In this document: positions 1 to 9,023 of the stretch, piece after piece | Position numbering within the stretch: position 1 is the stretch's first letter | Layout: each line of letters begins with the position of its first letter | From: Rhodococcus sp. BP22 | Lineage (GTDB): Bacteria; Actinomycetota; Actinomycetes; Mycobacteriales; Mycobacteriaceae | NCBI RefSeq assembly: GCF_014281965.1 | Contig: NZ_JACFTB010000010.1 | Span: 1-64,000, forward strand | Reading direction: 5' to 3' | Length of the DNA stretch: 64,000 nucleotides | Position numbers and translations under genes: made by a program | Notes under the pieces: model-generated | Told to the model about the DNA's origin: nothing | Database searches by the model: none | The model's input: only the letters and a program-made list of their open reading frames with translations

Positions 1-147
1 GCCGGCGACGTTGTAGTCGGACTTCATGAGTGCGTCGGCGGCGTAGATGCCTGCCGGTCCGGCGCCGACGATGGCGACGCGAAGTGGACGATGGGCATCT
101 TTCTCGGATGCCGTCGTTGTCGATGAAGTAGAGATATCAGTGTTCAT
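1..147 (-). CDS. fprA: NADPH-ferredoxin reductase (FprA-like), N-terminal part only
   Basis: Only the first 49 codons lie in the window; the gene runs off the left edge. After a low-complexity Ser/Thr-rich leader of about 20 residues comes a typical adrenodoxin-reductase-type FAD site (GAGPAG with the following IYAAD). Proteins of this type pass electrons from NADPH to ferredoxins that feed P450s, which fits the P450 gene 4 kb away. The start is the ATG at 145-147, followed by a hydrophilic leader as in actinobacterial FprA. A generic FAD monooxygenase cannot be excluded from 49 residues, but the RVAIVGAGPAGIYAAD pattern favours FprA. Confidence 0.7.
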   Translation of the reverse strand, partial: MNTDISTSSTTTASEKDAHRPLRVAIVGAGPAGIYAADALMKSDYNVAG

Positions 148-240
148 GAAGATGTTCTGTGCTTTCTATCGGTAGCTGAGGAGGCTCTTCGGGACGAATC
201 GCGGCCGGGATATCGATGGCCGTGATCGTGCACATTCAGC

Positions 241-1068
241 TCAGCTGTGACGAGCCCGCTCCTCATAGGCCTGCCGAGCAGTGATGTCGACGTCGTCGAG
301 AAATACCTTGTCCGTGTGGAGCGCACGGTTGAGGGCTTCGCCGATCCGACGCGGAAAGAACTTTTGACTTGCAGCGAGGGCACCGACGAGCTTGGTCACC
401 CGCACCTTCGGTTTGGGGTTTTCGATCAGTGAGACGATGGCGCGTGCAATGTCCTCCGGCTCGGCGTTCTTGAGTCCGGGAATCCCCTTGGTGCCGGCAG
501 TGAGCTCGGTGTTGACGAAAGACGGTAGCACTGCGGAAAACTCGATTCCGGTGCCGCGGTGCTCCACCCGAGCCGCGTCAGTGAAGCCGACGACGGCATA
601 TTTGCTGGCGCAGTAGGTGGCCAGCCCCGGTGTGTAAATCTCGCCCGCAAGTGAGGCGATGTTGATTATGTGCCCACGGCCGCGCGGCAACATTCGCCGA
701 ACCGCCAGTTTGGAACCGGTGATCACGCCGAGGACATTGATATCGAGGATTCGGCGAGTGACCGCATCGGGCTCGTCAACGATTCGGCCCGCAGGCATGA
801 TGCCGGCGTTGTTGACGAGCACATCGATAGGTCCGAGCTTTGCTTCCACGTCGTCGAGGAAGGCCTCGAACGATTCGGAGTCCGTTACGTCGAGCTTGCT
901 GTAGCTGAGCAGGTCGAGTTCGGTCGCGGACTCTTTCAGTTTGACGTCGTCGATGTCCCCGATCGCTACTTTTGCGCCGAGCCGGGTCAGGGCCGTGGCA
1001 GTCGCGAATCCGATTCCGCGGGCACCGCCGGTGATCGCGATGACGCGACCACGTAGAGAATTGGTCAT
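241..1068 (-). CDS. Short-chain dehydrogenase/reductase (SDR)
   Basis: This 275-residue protein is a classical SDR that should oxidise an alcohol or reduce a carbonyl with NAD(P)H. The nucleotide-binding motif TGGARGIG is at residues 13-20, NNAG at 86-89, and the catalytic Ser139, Tyr152 and Lys156 (YCASK) are all present. The C-terminal 40 residues extend a little past the usual SDR core with a basic stretch, as in many lipid- or terpene-acting actinobacterial SDRs. It lies 20 bp downstream of the aldehyde dehydrogenase on the same strand, so the two are probably co-transcribed and could oxidise a P450-made alcohol through aldehyde to acid. The substrate is not evident. Confidence 0.9.
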   Translation of the reverse strand: MTNSLRGRVIAITGGARGIGFATATALTRLGAKVAIGDIDDVKLKESATELDLLSYSKLDVTDSESFEAFLDDVEAKLGPIDVLVNNAGIMPAGRIVDEPDAVTRRILDINVLGVITGSKLAVRRMLPRGRGHIINIASLAGEIYTPGLATYCASKYAVVGFTDAARVEHRGTGIEFSAVLPSFVNTELTAGTKGIPGLKNAEPEDIARAIVSLIENPKPKVRVTKLVGALAASQKFFPRRIGEALNRALHTDKVFLDDVDITARQAYEERARHS

Positions 1069-1088
1069 GTTCCGTCCTTCTATGGTCG

Positions 1089-2642
1089 TTACTGGGACTT
1101 CGAGCGGTTTGTCACCGACAAGCGACGGCGTGGGTCACGCGCGACGAGGGCGCGCAGGACGCGGCCGACGAGTCGACCGCGGATCGGCGAGTACGGGTAC
1201 CACAGCAATTCGCGCTTCAACTTGGGTCCGCGTGGCACTGTGATCGCTTGCTGCCGAGTGTATTTCCGAATTCCGTACTCGCCACCGAATCGTGCGCCGA
1301 GACCGGATTGCTTCCAGCCCCCATGCGGTAGTCCCAGCGCGAACAGGTTGGAAAAGGCGTCGTTGATGTTCACCGCGCCGGCCTCGAGTCGGCGGGCTAT
1401 CTCCTCGCCGCGGGCTCGGTCCCCACACCACACGGTTGCGGACAGTCCGTACTCGGAATCGTTGGCCAAGCGCACGGCTTCATCGGCATCGGCGACCTTC
1501 ACGACCGGGATTGTCGGCCCGAAGGTCTCTTCTCGGATGCAGGCCATCGATTGATCGACGTCGACGAGGACTGTCGGCTCGAAGAACGTGCCGGTGCTGC
1601 CGGCCTTGCCGCCGGTCAGGGCAGTGGCGCCGCCTTTCACAGCGTCGGCTACGTGCCGCGCGACAAGGTCGCGCTGGGCCGGGGTCGCCAGGGCGCCGAT
1701 GTCGATTGCATACCCGTCGTCGTCGGCTCCTTGACGCAGCGAACCCACGAGCTTCGCGAGTCGTGCGACGAAGTCGTCGTAGACCGGTGCTTCGACGTAG
1801 ACGCGTTCGATCGACACGCACACCTGTCCGGCGTTGAACAATCCGCCCCAGGCGATTCCGGCGGCTGCACGGTCCAGATCCGCATCCGCCAGCACGATGG
1901 CAGGATCCTTGCCGCCGAGTTCGAGGCTGCAGGGCACCAGTCGCTCGGCAGCCCGTATCGCGATCGCTCGACCGGTTGCGGTGGACCCGGTGAACTGCAC
2001 GAAGTCCACTGAATCCACGACCGATGCGCCGGTGTCGCCACGGCCGGTGATTACCGAAAATACTGGGGGAGCGCCGATTTCCGACCATCCTCGCGCCAGT
2101 TCTACGGCTGCCAGCGGCGTTACCTCGGATGGCTTGAGCAGCACAGCTGCACCAGCAAGCAGAGCCGGAATGATGTCCATCGCCGGCATCGCGAGCGGGA
2201 AATTCCACGGCGTGATCACACCCACCACCTGATACGGGCGGAAGGTTTTGATCAGTCGTTTGCTCATCGACAGAGGGCCATGCGGCCGCACTCGCTCGTC
2301 GGCGAGAAACTTGCCGGCGTTGTCAGCGAAATAGTTGATCAGATCGCATGCAAGCGCAGGTTCGATGGCTGCTTCAGCGCGTGGCTTACCAGTCTCGGAC
2401 TGCAGCACGTCGATGAGGTGGCGCTCATTGTCGAGGAGCCAGTCCCGCAGCTTCCGTAGCCACGCGGCTCTTCCTCCCGGCCCCAGCGCCTCCCACTCGG
2501 ATTGGTGGGTGCGCAATCCTCGGACCGTCTCGGTTACCGCCGCGGCACCCCCGTCCGGGACAGATGCGACGAACCGGCCGTCTGCGGGGCAGTGCACGTC
2601 GATGCTCGGATGGTTCGTGTGCACTGTGGTCTCCGATGTCAT
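1089..2642 (-). CDS. Aldehyde dehydrogenase (succinate-semialdehyde dehydrogenase-like)
   Basis: A full-length NAD(P)-dependent aldehyde dehydrogenase of 517 residues. It carries the Asn of PWNF (about residue 146), the general base Glu in LELGGKDP (about 241) and the catalytic Cys in NAGQVC (about 275). The overall pattern resembles actinobacterial GabD2-type enzymes, but the substrate cannot be fixed from sequence. I chose the ATG at 2640-2642, preceded by GAAGG about 12 nt upstream; an ATG ten codons further out (to 2672) is possible and would be close to leaderless. It is divergent from the PucR-type regulator and followed after 20 bp by the SDR, suggesting a regulator-controlled alcohol/aldehyde oxidation pair. 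Confidence 0.88.
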   Translation of the reverse strand: MTSETTVHTNHPSIDVHCPADGRFVASVPDGGAAAVTETVRGLRTHQSEWEALGPGGRAAWLRKLRDWLLDNERHLIDVLQSETGKPRAEAAIEPALACDLINYFADNAGKFLADERVRPHGPLSMSKRLIKTFRPYQVVGVITPWNFPLAMPAMDIIPALLAGAAVLLKPSEVTPLAAVELARGWSEIGAPPVFSVITGRGDTGASVVDSVDFVQFTGSTATGRAIAIRAAERLVPCSLELGGKDPAIVLADADLDRAAAGIAWGGLFNAGQVCVSIERVYVEAPVYDDFVARLAKLVGSLRQGADDDGYAIDIGALATPAQRDLVARHVADAVKGGATALTGGKAGSTGTFFEPTVLVDVDQSMACIREETFGPTIPVVKVADADEAVRLANDSEYGLSATVWCGDRARGEEIARRLEAGAVNINDAFSNLFALGLPHGGWKQSGLGARFGGEYGIRKYTRQQAITVPRGPKLKRELLWYPYSPIRGRLVGRVLRALVARDPRRRLSVTNRSKSQ

Positions 2643-2774
2643 GCGAGCACCGCCTTCTGTGATGTAAGACATTAACTATTACGATTGCACAATTGTCACA
2701 CCGATTCTTGGCCAATTTGGCTAAATGGACCGTTGCAATTTGTGTTCGAAATCCAAAATGGAAGGGGCGTTTCC
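2643..2774. promoter_or_regulatory. Divergent promoter region between aldehyde dehydrogenase and PucR-type regulator
   Basis: This short AT-richer intergenic region must hold both divergent promoters. It contains the 8-bp palindrome ACAATTGT (2689-2696) and, 15 bp further, TTGGCCAA followed by a related TTGGC half. These are candidate operators for the adjacent regulator; none is proven. Confidence 0.4.
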
Positions 2775-4031
2775 GTGTCTGCTGACGACATTGTCTTTGC
2801 TTGGCTCCGGGACTTCGCGGCGGAGGCCCTGATGCCGGAAACGCTGGACAGCCTCGTCGTGCGCTTCGCCGCCGCGATCGAAGCCGAGGTCCCCGAGGTG
2901 TCCGCGGACCGAGAGCTTCGAAGAGATTTGGGTGTCAGTACTCGTGAGCAGGGACGCGCCTTGCTGGTGTGGCTCACCGGTGATTCCTTGGAGGTAGCGC
3001 CCCCGCCGGCGGCGCATGATCTTGCGCGCACAATCGCCCGCCGCGGTATGCATCTGAGGGTGCTGATGCAGATCTACCGCGTCGGGCAGAAGGCGCTGCT
3101 GAAATTCGCGGCGGAGACCGCGAGTGAGCGCATCACGGACCCGGTGCTGGAACCGAAGGTTCTGATTCGATTGCTGGAGAGGGCAAGTCATTGGCTCAAC
3201 GTCTCACTGGAGGTGCTCGCCGACACCTACGGGCAAGAGCGGGAACGGGGATTGAGTGGCGCGTTTGCCCGGCGGGCGGAAACCGTTCAGGCGATCATGC
3301 GGGGTGAGATCGCGGACGTCGGGACGGCGTCGAATCGGTTGGACTACCCTTTGCTCCGGCATAACACTGCCCTTGTGCTGTGGTTCGAAGACTCGCAGCC
3401 CGAGCCTGCTGAAGACGGTATCGGGATCTTGGATTCCGCTGCCCGTTCGCTCGCCGCAACAATCGGGGCTCGGCAACTGCTGACGGTGCCATCCGGATCG
3501 CGGGGTCTCTGGGCATGGATGTCTGCGGATCACGAACCAGATCTCACGGCGCTGGCTATCGGCGACGACGTTCCGACCGGTATTCGGGTAGCAATCGGTA
3601 ATCCCGGCGTTGGAATGCATGGATTTCGTCAGAGTCACACGGAAGCTATTGCCGCCCAGCATATCTCGGAGTTTCGACCGGACCGTTTCCTGCTGATGCG
3701 CTATGCCGACATCGAGATTCTTCACTTGCTCGAAGGTAATGCTGACGCGGCCAGGGCGCTGGTGTCCCGTGAACTCCGCGGCCTCGACGGTAGCGATGCA
3801 TCCTCGGCAATGCTCCGTCGTACGCTGCGCAGCTATTTGGCGGCGAATCGCAGTCCGGACGCGGCCGCGCGGGCGCTCGGCGTCCACAAGAACACCGTGC
3901 GCTACCGCATTCAGCGCGCCGAGGAGTTGCTCGGACGTCCAATCGGACCCAACCGGCTGAAGTTGGAACTCGCGCTCGAGTACGCCGACGCCTACGGTCC
4001 GGTCGATATGAACGGACTCGTCGGAGCATAG
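2775..4031 (+). CDS. PucR-family transcriptional regulator
   Basis: About 418 residues. The N-terminal half is helical with no recognised catalytic motif; a GGDEF-like CdaR domain follows, and the C-terminus is the PucR/CdaR-type helix-turn-helix with the signature GVHKNTVRYRIQRAEELLGR (about residues 370-390). Such proteins are usually activators of adjacent catabolic genes. I place the start at GTG 2775, which has GGAAGGGG 6-7 nt upstream; an in-frame ATG at 2685 adds 30 residues but has no ribosome site. It is divergent from the aldehyde dehydrogenase and lies directly upstream of the P450, so it is the likely local regulator of both. Confidence 0.85.
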   Translation: MSADDIVFAWLRDFAAEALMPETLDSLVVRFAAAIEAEVPEVSADRELRRDLGVSTREQGRALLVWLTGDSLEVAPPPAAHDLARTIARRGMHLRVLMQIYRVGQKALLKFAAETASERITDPVLEPKVLIRLLERASHWLNVSLEVLADTYGQERERGLSGAFARRAETVQAIMRGEIADVGTASNRLDYPLLRHNTALVLWFEDSQPEPAEDGIGILDSAARSLAATIGARQLLTVPSGSRGLWAWMSADHEPDLTALAIGDDVPTGIRVAIGNPGVGMHGFRQSHTEAIAAQHISEFRPDRFLLMRYADIEILHLLEGNADAARALVSRELRGLDGSDASSAMLRRTLRSYLAANRSPDAAARALGVHKNTVRYRIQRAEELLGRPIGPNRLKLELALEYADAYGPVDMNGLVGA

Positions 4032-4042
4032 GGTAGCAGATC

Positions 4043-4102
4043 TTGACAGATGTGACCTTGGTAACGCAGAGTGAGCCTATCTGACAGGACGCGCTGTCAG
4101 AT
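4043..4102. promoter_or_regulatory. Inverted repeat and -35-like box in front of the P450 gene
   Basis: A perfect dyad with 9-bp arms, ATCTGACAG (4079-4087) and CTGTCAGAT (4094-4102), spaced by six bases, lies 21 bp before the P450 start. A further copy of the half-site TGACAGAT begins at 4044 inside a TTGACA hexamer. This arrangement fits a regulated promoter with two or three half-sites; a terminator for the upstream gene is less likely because no T-run follows. Confidence 0.5.
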
Positions 4103-4125
4103 GGGAACGAAGTCGAGGTTTCGTG

Positions 4126-5493
4126 ATGTCCAAGGTCCTGGCCGCTCCACCCGCTGGCTCGAACATGCACCCGATCTTGGGGCGATCCGGGATCCCCGGC
4201 GTCGGGCACTCGTTCGAATACATCCGCGACCCACTGGCATTGATGCAAAAACAATGGGACCGATACGGCGAGGTCTCGTGGTTCTCGATGGTCGGGAGGC
4301 GTTGGGTTGCGGTGCTGGGGCCGGACGCGTGCCAGGAAGTGCTGCAGAACAAGGATCGGGCATTCGCAAATGGCGACGGTTGGTCGGTGCTGATCGGCCC
4401 CTTCTTTCACGGCGGCCTGATGCTGCTCGATTCCAAGGAACATCTGCGGCACCGTCGCATCATGCAGCAGGCGTTCACCCGATCGCGGCTCGAAAAAACT
4501 GTCGACGTGCTCAATCCGGCGCTGGACTCGGCGCTCGACGCGTGGGCTCCGATAACCGGATTCCGCGCCTACACTGCCCTCAAAACCCTCACCCTCGATC
4601 TCGCCACCGAAATCTTCATGGGCGGTGCGGAAGACTCCACCGCCAGCGAAATCGCCTTGGTGAAAGAAGCTTTCGTCGATTGTGTGCAAGCGGCTACCTC
4701 GGTGGTCCGCTACCCGGTCCCGGGTACGAGGTGGAAGCGCGGGCTCGATGGCCGTCAGGTGCTCGAGGACTTCTTCCGGCACTACCTACCGGCACGTCGA
4801 GCCCGCGAAACGGACGATCTGTTCTCCGTGCTCTGTCACATCGAATCGGAGGACGGTCAACGCTTCAGCGACGACGAGGTCATCGATCACATGATCTTCC
4901 TCCTGATGGCCGCCCACGATACCTCCACGATCACCATTTCCACGATGATGCAGTACCTGGGTCAGCACCCACAGTGGCAGGACAGATGCCGGGCGGAGTC
5001 GCTCGCGTTGGGAAAATCGGCGCCCAGCTATGGCGATCTCGACGAACTGAGCAGCCTCGATCTGGTCATGAAGGAATGCCTCCGACTTGTCTCACCGGTG
5101 CCGGTGATGGCGCGCCGAGCAGTGCACGACACCGAAATACAGGGGCACTTCGTCCCCGCGGGAAGCTACGCAGCGGTGGTCCCACACTTCACCCATCACA
5201 TGTCGCAATACTGGCCCGAACCCGAACGGTTCGATCCCGAGCGCTTCGCGGACGACAGACGTGAAGACAAGGTGCACCGATACGCCTGGGAGCCGTTCGG
5301 CGGCGGTGTACACAAGTGCCTCGGCATGTCTTTCGCCGGTGCCGAGATCAAAACCATCATGCATCACCTGCTGCTTCGATTCGACTGGCACGTCGACGCG
5401 GATTACGTTGCACCACTGGACTTCACCTCGTTACCGTTCCCCTCGGACGGCCAACCGATCGATCTGCGTCGTCTACTGACGACTGATCGGTGA
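4126..5493 (+). CDS. Cytochrome P450
   Basis: A 455-residue soluble bacterial P450. It shows the I-helix AAHDT oxygen-activation motif, the K-helix ExxR (KECLR) and the heme-thiolate loop FGGGVHKCLG with the ligand Cys at about residue 398. It would hydroxylate a hydrophobic substrate using electrons delivered by a ferredoxin and ferredoxin reductase; a reductase gene begins at the left edge of the window, but I see no ferredoxin gene nearby. A GTG directly in front (4123) could also serve as start. It ends two bases before the convergent acyl-CoA dehydrogenase stop, with no room for a separate terminator. The CYP family number cannot be assigned by eye. Confidence 0.92.
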   Translation: MSKVLAAPPAGSNMHPILGRSGIPGVGHSFEYIRDPLALMQKQWDRYGEVSWFSMVGRRWVAVLGPDACQEVLQNKDRAFANGDGWSVLIGPFFHGGLMLLDSKEHLRHRRIMQQAFTRSRLEKTVDVLNPALDSALDAWAPITGFRAYTALKTLTLDLATEIFMGGAEDSTASEIALVKEAFVDCVQAATSVVRYPVPGTRWKRGLDGRQVLEDFFRHYLPARRARETDDLFSVLCHIESEDGQRFSDDEVIDHMIFLLMAAHDTSTITISTMMQYLGQHPQWQDRCRAESLALGKSAPSYGDLDELSSLDLVMKECLRLVSPVPVMARRAVHDTEIQGHFVPAGSYAAVVPHFTHHMSQYWPEPERFDPERFADDRREDKVHRYAWEPFGGGVHKCLGMSFAGAEIKTIMHHLLLRFDWHVDADYVAPLDFTSLPFPSDGQPIDLRRLLTTDR

Positions 5494-5494
5494 C

Positions 5495-6649
5495 TCAGAG
5501 TCCGATCATCTTGCAGATGATCTCGTTCATGATTTCGGTAGTTCCACCACCGATGCCCAGGACTCGGGCATCGCGGTAGTGCCGTTCGACCTCTGACTCG
5601 CGCATACAACCGAGTCCGCCGAACAGTTGGACTGCTTCGTATACGGCATGGTCGCAGACTTTGACCGCGTTGTTCTTGGCCATCGCTGTTTCGGCCAGCA
5701 TGCCTCCGTTGTCGACCCACCGCACTGCTACCGACCGGCAGAACTCCTCGGCTGCAGTGATTTCGGTCGCCAGCTCGGCGATACGATGGCGTACGACCTG
5801 GCGGGTGGACAATGGTCGTCCGAAGGTCTCGCGTGAGCGCACCCATTCCGTGGTCAAATTCAGGCATCGACGGGCGGTTGCGACGGCCTGAAATGCCAAC
5901 GACAGTCGCTCACCTTGGAACTGCTGGGCGATCTGTCCGAAACCCGATCCCTCTTCGCCGATGAGGTTCTGGGCCGGGACGCGCACGTTGTCGTAGAACA
6001 GTTCGGCGGTGTCCGAACACAGCCACCCCATCTTCTCCAGCCGTCGAGACACGGTGAATCCAGTTGTGGTGGTGGGGACTACGATGAGGGAGATGCCGGC
6101 GTGTCCACGATCTCCGGTCCGCACAGCGGTGGTGACGAAGTCTGCACGAGTACCGGAGGTGATGTAGAGCTTGGAGCCGTTGATGACGTAGGAGTCGCCA
6201 TCGCGGGTGGCAGTGGTGGAGATGTTCGCGACGTCGGATCCGCCGCCCGGTTCGGTGATTGCCAGCGCCCCGATCATCCGTCCTTCCAGAGCGGGCCTTG
6301 CGAACCGGTCGATGAGATCGTCGTTGCCCGAGGACACGATATGCGGGGTTGCGATCCCGTGACTGAACAGCGCCGATATCAGGCCCGAGGAACCCCCGGA
6401 CAGGATGATCTCCTCGAGGATTGCCAGCATGTCGAGTGCATTCCCGCCCGATCCGCCGACACTTTCGGGAGTCGATGCCCCGAGGAGACCCAAGGTGGCC
6501 GCAGTGTGATGCAGCTCGCGGGGAACCTCGCCATTGCGCTCCCAAGTGGCGAGGTCGGGAAGGACGTGCTTGGTAGTGAACTGTCGGGTGAGATCGCGCA
6601 ATGCCCTACGGTCGTCGGTGTCCCACGAATTCAATAGTGCAGCAGTCAT
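5495..6649 (-). CDS. Acyl-CoA dehydrogenase
   Basis: A 384-residue FAD-dependent acyl-CoA dehydrogenase. The substrate/FAD signature ITEPGGGSD (about 131-139) and the C-terminal RDARVLGIGGGTTEIMNEI are present. The glutamate used as catalytic base by medium/short-chain enzymes (YEGT motif) is replaced by Gly in IGGGT, but Glu247 in FQGERLSLA sits where isovaleryl- and long-chain-type enzymes carry theirs, so the enzyme is probably active and of that subclass. It is the last gene of an operon with ATGA overlaps, after enoyl-CoA hydratase and a thiolase-like protein, consistent with degradation of a branched or cyclic acyl-CoA. Confidence 0.9.
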   Translation of the reverse strand: MTAALLNSWDTDDRRALRDLTRQFTTKHVLPDLATWERNGEVPRELHHTAATLGLLGASTPESVGGSGGNALDMLAILEEIILSGGSSGLISALFSHGIATPHIVSSGNDDLIDRFARPALEGRMIGALAITEPGGGSDVANISTTATRDGDSYVINGSKLYITSGTRADFVTTAVRTGDRGHAGISLIVVPTTTTGFTVSRRLEKMGWLCSDTAELFYDNVRVPAQNLIGEEGSGFGQIAQQFQGERLSLAFQAVATARRCLNLTTEWVRSRETFGRPLSTRQVVRHRIAELATEITAAEEFCRSVAVRWVDNGGMLAETAMAKNNAVKVCDHAVYEAVQLFGGLGCMRESEVERHYRDARVLGIGGGTTEIMNEIICKMIGL

Positions 6650-7437
6650 TTTCCACTCCAGATCGGGTCACGCTTCTCCAGGAAAGCCATGATGCCTTCC
6701 ATCGTGTCGGCCGAAGCACTCAACTGTGCCAAGGCCTGCTCGGTGAGGGCCCAGCCCTCTGCCTCACTGGGGACTGCCCCGTCGACGATTCCGCGGGCAA
6801 CGGTCTTGCTGGCTTGCACCGCCAACGGCGCACCGCCGGCGATGGTCTCGGCAAGTGCAAGAGCGGTGGCCAGTACCTCGGCCTGCGGGACCACACGATT
6901 GACCAAGCCCCAACGCAGCGCATCCTCGGCGCTCAGTGCGTTACCGGTGAGCAGCAGTTCCAGCGCGACCGCGCGTGGGATGGCGGTGACGAGTCGAAAC
7001 ACTCCGCCGGCGCCTGCGATCAAACCGCGTTTCACTTCCGGTAGCCCGAAGGTCGACGTATCTGCTGCCACAACGAGATCGCTTGCCAGCGCGAGTTCTG
7101 TCCCGCCGCCGAGTGCATTGCCGTTGACTGCAGCGATGATCGGTTTCGTGATGTGGTGTTTGACAACTCCGGCAAAACCCCAATGTGCGGTTTCGGGCGG
7201 CGTCACCCCGTCTGGTCCGGAGGTGCCGAGGGCCTTGAGATCTGCGCCGGCGCAGAACGTTGCCTCTCCAGCCCCGGTCAGCACCACCACTCGGATCTCA
7301 TCGGTGTCTTGTGCCAGTTCCCACGCTTCACCGAGACCGCGGTGCACATCGGCGTTGATACTGTTGGCGGCGGCCGGTCGATTGATGGTCACTATCATTG
7401 TGTGCCCACATGTTTCGGTGAGTACGACTTCGGTCAT
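6646..7437 (-). CDS. Enoyl-CoA hydratase/isomerase family protein
   Basis: A 263-residue crotonase-fold protein. Both glutamates used by hydratases are present: one in GGGTELALASD and one in FGLPEVKRGL, followed by the conserved GAGG loop. It should add water to a 2-enoyl-CoA. Its start overlaps the stop of the thiolase-like gene and its stop overlaps the start of the acyl-CoA dehydrogenase (4-base overlaps on both sides), so translation is coupled. Together the three genes would give one round of beta-oxidation-like chemistry; no 3-hydroxyacyl-CoA dehydrogenase is in the operon. Confidence 0.9.
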   Translation of the reverse strand: MTEVVLTETCGHTMIVTINRPAAANSINADVHRGLGEAWELAQDTDEIRVVVLTGAGEATFCAGADLKALGTSGPDGVTPPETAHWGFAGVVKHHITKPIIAAVNGNALGGGTELALASDLVVAADTSTFGLPEVKRGLIAGAGGVFRLVTAIPRAVALELLLTGNALSAEDALRWGLVNRVVPQAEVLATALALAETIAGGAPLAVQASKTVARGIVDGAVPSEAEGWALTEQALAQLSASADTMEGIMAFLEKRDPIWSGK

Positions 7438-8957
7438 GGCTGTACCTCTTCTTTCAACGAGACCGCGATACGGCCGTCGTGGTCGGTGATGGATATCCGC
7501 ACGCCGACGAGCGACCGACTTCCGCCTTGCGTGTAGCGCAGCAGTGCTGCGGCGTCGTTCGAGTCGGTGTGGCCTGCGACCCGTGATCCATCGTCGGTCA
7601 CTGCGATGATCAATGCAGATCTGGTGCTTTCGTCCCGCTCGAAATCGATTGTTGCGGTGACGATATCGGCATCACCAACGTAGCCGTGCAGCATGGACGG
7701 ACCGGTTGCAGGTATCTCGTGAGGATTCGGATCGCCGATGTACCCGTTGCGATGAGGATTGCGTGACAACAGCACGGTGTGCTGATGGGTGAGATAGCCA
7801 CCGTTCGCATGGACCAGCGCCGGTGCGTCGACGTCGGTGCTGCGCAACAGCCGGGTGACCTCGGCGATCGCGTGGAGGGTGTAGCTGTTGAGCGGTCCAC
7901 CGAAGAAGGAGTGACCGCCCAGGACGCTGGGCACGGTCGAGTGCGGAAGACCCAGAGCCTGGATCAGCAGCTTCGGCACCACGGGGAAGCAACTGTAGGC
8001 GTCGATGATTCCTAGGTCGCCACCTGTCACCTCGGCTTGCTTCAGGGTGCGGTCGACGGCGGATGTCAGTGCTGCCGAATGACCGAAGTCTCTGCGCGCG
8101 AGGACGTCTGCAGATTCGGTTGCACCGCCGCCGCCCCACAGGTAGACGATGCGGTCCTTCGCGACACCGAATTCGATGGCAGCGGCGAGTGAACATACGA
8201 CGATTGCGGCAGCTTGATCGACGAACGGCATCGCATTCATCGTCAGTGGGTACGCGTCGCTGACCAACCGGTTCTTGGGTCCGCTGGTGGCGATGTCTTC
8301 CGATGTCCGCGCGGTGGGCATCCACGCGCACGGGTGTGCGGCAGCAAGTTCGGAGAACTGTGCATACATCCGAGCCGAGTACTCACGAGACTGCTGGGGG
8401 CTGTCGCCGATGTCGTAGCTGAACCGGTTCTCGAACAGTGGGTACACGCGGGTCGGCGCGAGTACGCCGGCGCGCTGCATCTCGGGGCTGCCGAGGTCGT
8501 CCGAGGTGAAGGTGGGTGGCCCCCCGGGTGCAGCAAGCCAGCCCCGAGTGGTCGGATCGACGCCGAGCTTCATCAATGCGTTCAGTGATGCTTGGGCTTC
8601 ACCGCCCACCAGAAGCGTCACCGACGAGGATCGGTCGGCGATCTCGGAGCCGATGCGGTCGAGTAGAGCTGTCGGCCAGTGGCCGCCGATCGAACTGGTC
8701 CAGGTTCGCGGGGTGTCGGCGCCGATGCGTTTCGCGAGCAGACCAGGTAGGTCATCGTAGGACCAACTCGCGGTTTTCACCGCGTAGATCGTGTCCACGC
8801 GGGAGCCGATGGTCTCGATTCCGGTGTCGGCAAGGGCTGCGATCGTTGCCTCGGAGATGAGATCGAGGGGCTCTCGCGGCGAAGGGGGTGCTTCGGCCCG
8901 TCCTGAGCGAATATCGGCAACGCCGATGATCACCGGCACTGTCGTGGGGTCTGTCAT
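7434..8957 (-). CDS. Thiolase-like protein (acetyl-CoA acetyltransferase family)
   Basis: About 507 residues with a thiolase fold: an N-terminal half with VGGEAQAS, and a C-terminal catalytic half with DAYSCFP and GGHSFFGGPLN, followed by a roughly 100-residue OB-fold-like tail. This longer architecture is typical of the actinobacterial acetyl-CoA acetyltransferase-like group near sterol or fatty acyl catabolic genes rather than of classical FadA. I chose ATG 8957 (MTDPTTVP); a 12-codon N-terminal extension to 8993 would run into the operator-like dyad. It is the first gene of the three-gene operon controlled by the promoter at 8958-9023. Whether it is a true thiolase or an aldolase-type partner is not clear. 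Confidence 0.8.
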   Translation of the reverse strand: MTDPTTVPVIIGVADIRSGRAEAPPSPREPLDLISEATIAALADTGIETIGSRVDTIYAVKTASWSYDDLPGLLAKRIGADTPRTWTSSIGGHWPTALLDRIGSEIADRSSSVTLLVGGEAQASLNALMKLGVDPTTRGWLAAPGGPPTFTSDDLGSPEMQRAGVLAPTRVYPLFENRFSYDIGDSPQQSREYSARMYAQFSELAAAHPCAWMPTARTSEDIATSGPKNRLVSDAYPLTMNAMPFVDQAAAIVVCSLAAAIEFGVAKDRIVYLWGGGGATESADVLARRDFGHSAALTSAVDRTLKQAEVTGGDLGIIDAYSCFPVVPKLLIQALGLPHSTVPSVLGGHSFFGGPLNSYTLHAIAEVTRLLRSTDVDAPALVHANGGYLTHQHTVLLSRNPHRNGYIGDPNPHEIPATGPSMLHGYVGDADIVTATIDFERDESTRSALIIAVTDDGSRVAGHTDSNDAAALLRYTQGGSRSLVGVRISITDHDGRIAVSLKEEVQP

Positions 8958-8973
8958 ATCCGCCACGCTAATA

Positions 8974-8990
8974 CAGACAATATTTGTCCG
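8974..8990. promoter_or_regulatory. Probable TetR operator (perfect 13-bp dyad)
   Basis: GACAATATTTGTC at 8976-8988 is a perfect inverted repeat (GACAA, 3-base spacer, TTGTC), and the flanking C8974/G8990 also pair. It lies 19 bp upstream of the operon start and 35 bp below the end of the TetR gene, the expected position for a repressor site over the operon promoter. Confidence 0.55.
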
Positions 8991-9023
8991 CAATGCTGGG
9001 TAGGTCGAGCGGGGGGACCGCGG

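Noticed and set aside
4071-5264. Plus-strand 397-codon frame inside the P450 gene
   Set aside because: Different reading frame of the P450 region without motifs; the P450 frame has all heme and I-helix signatures.
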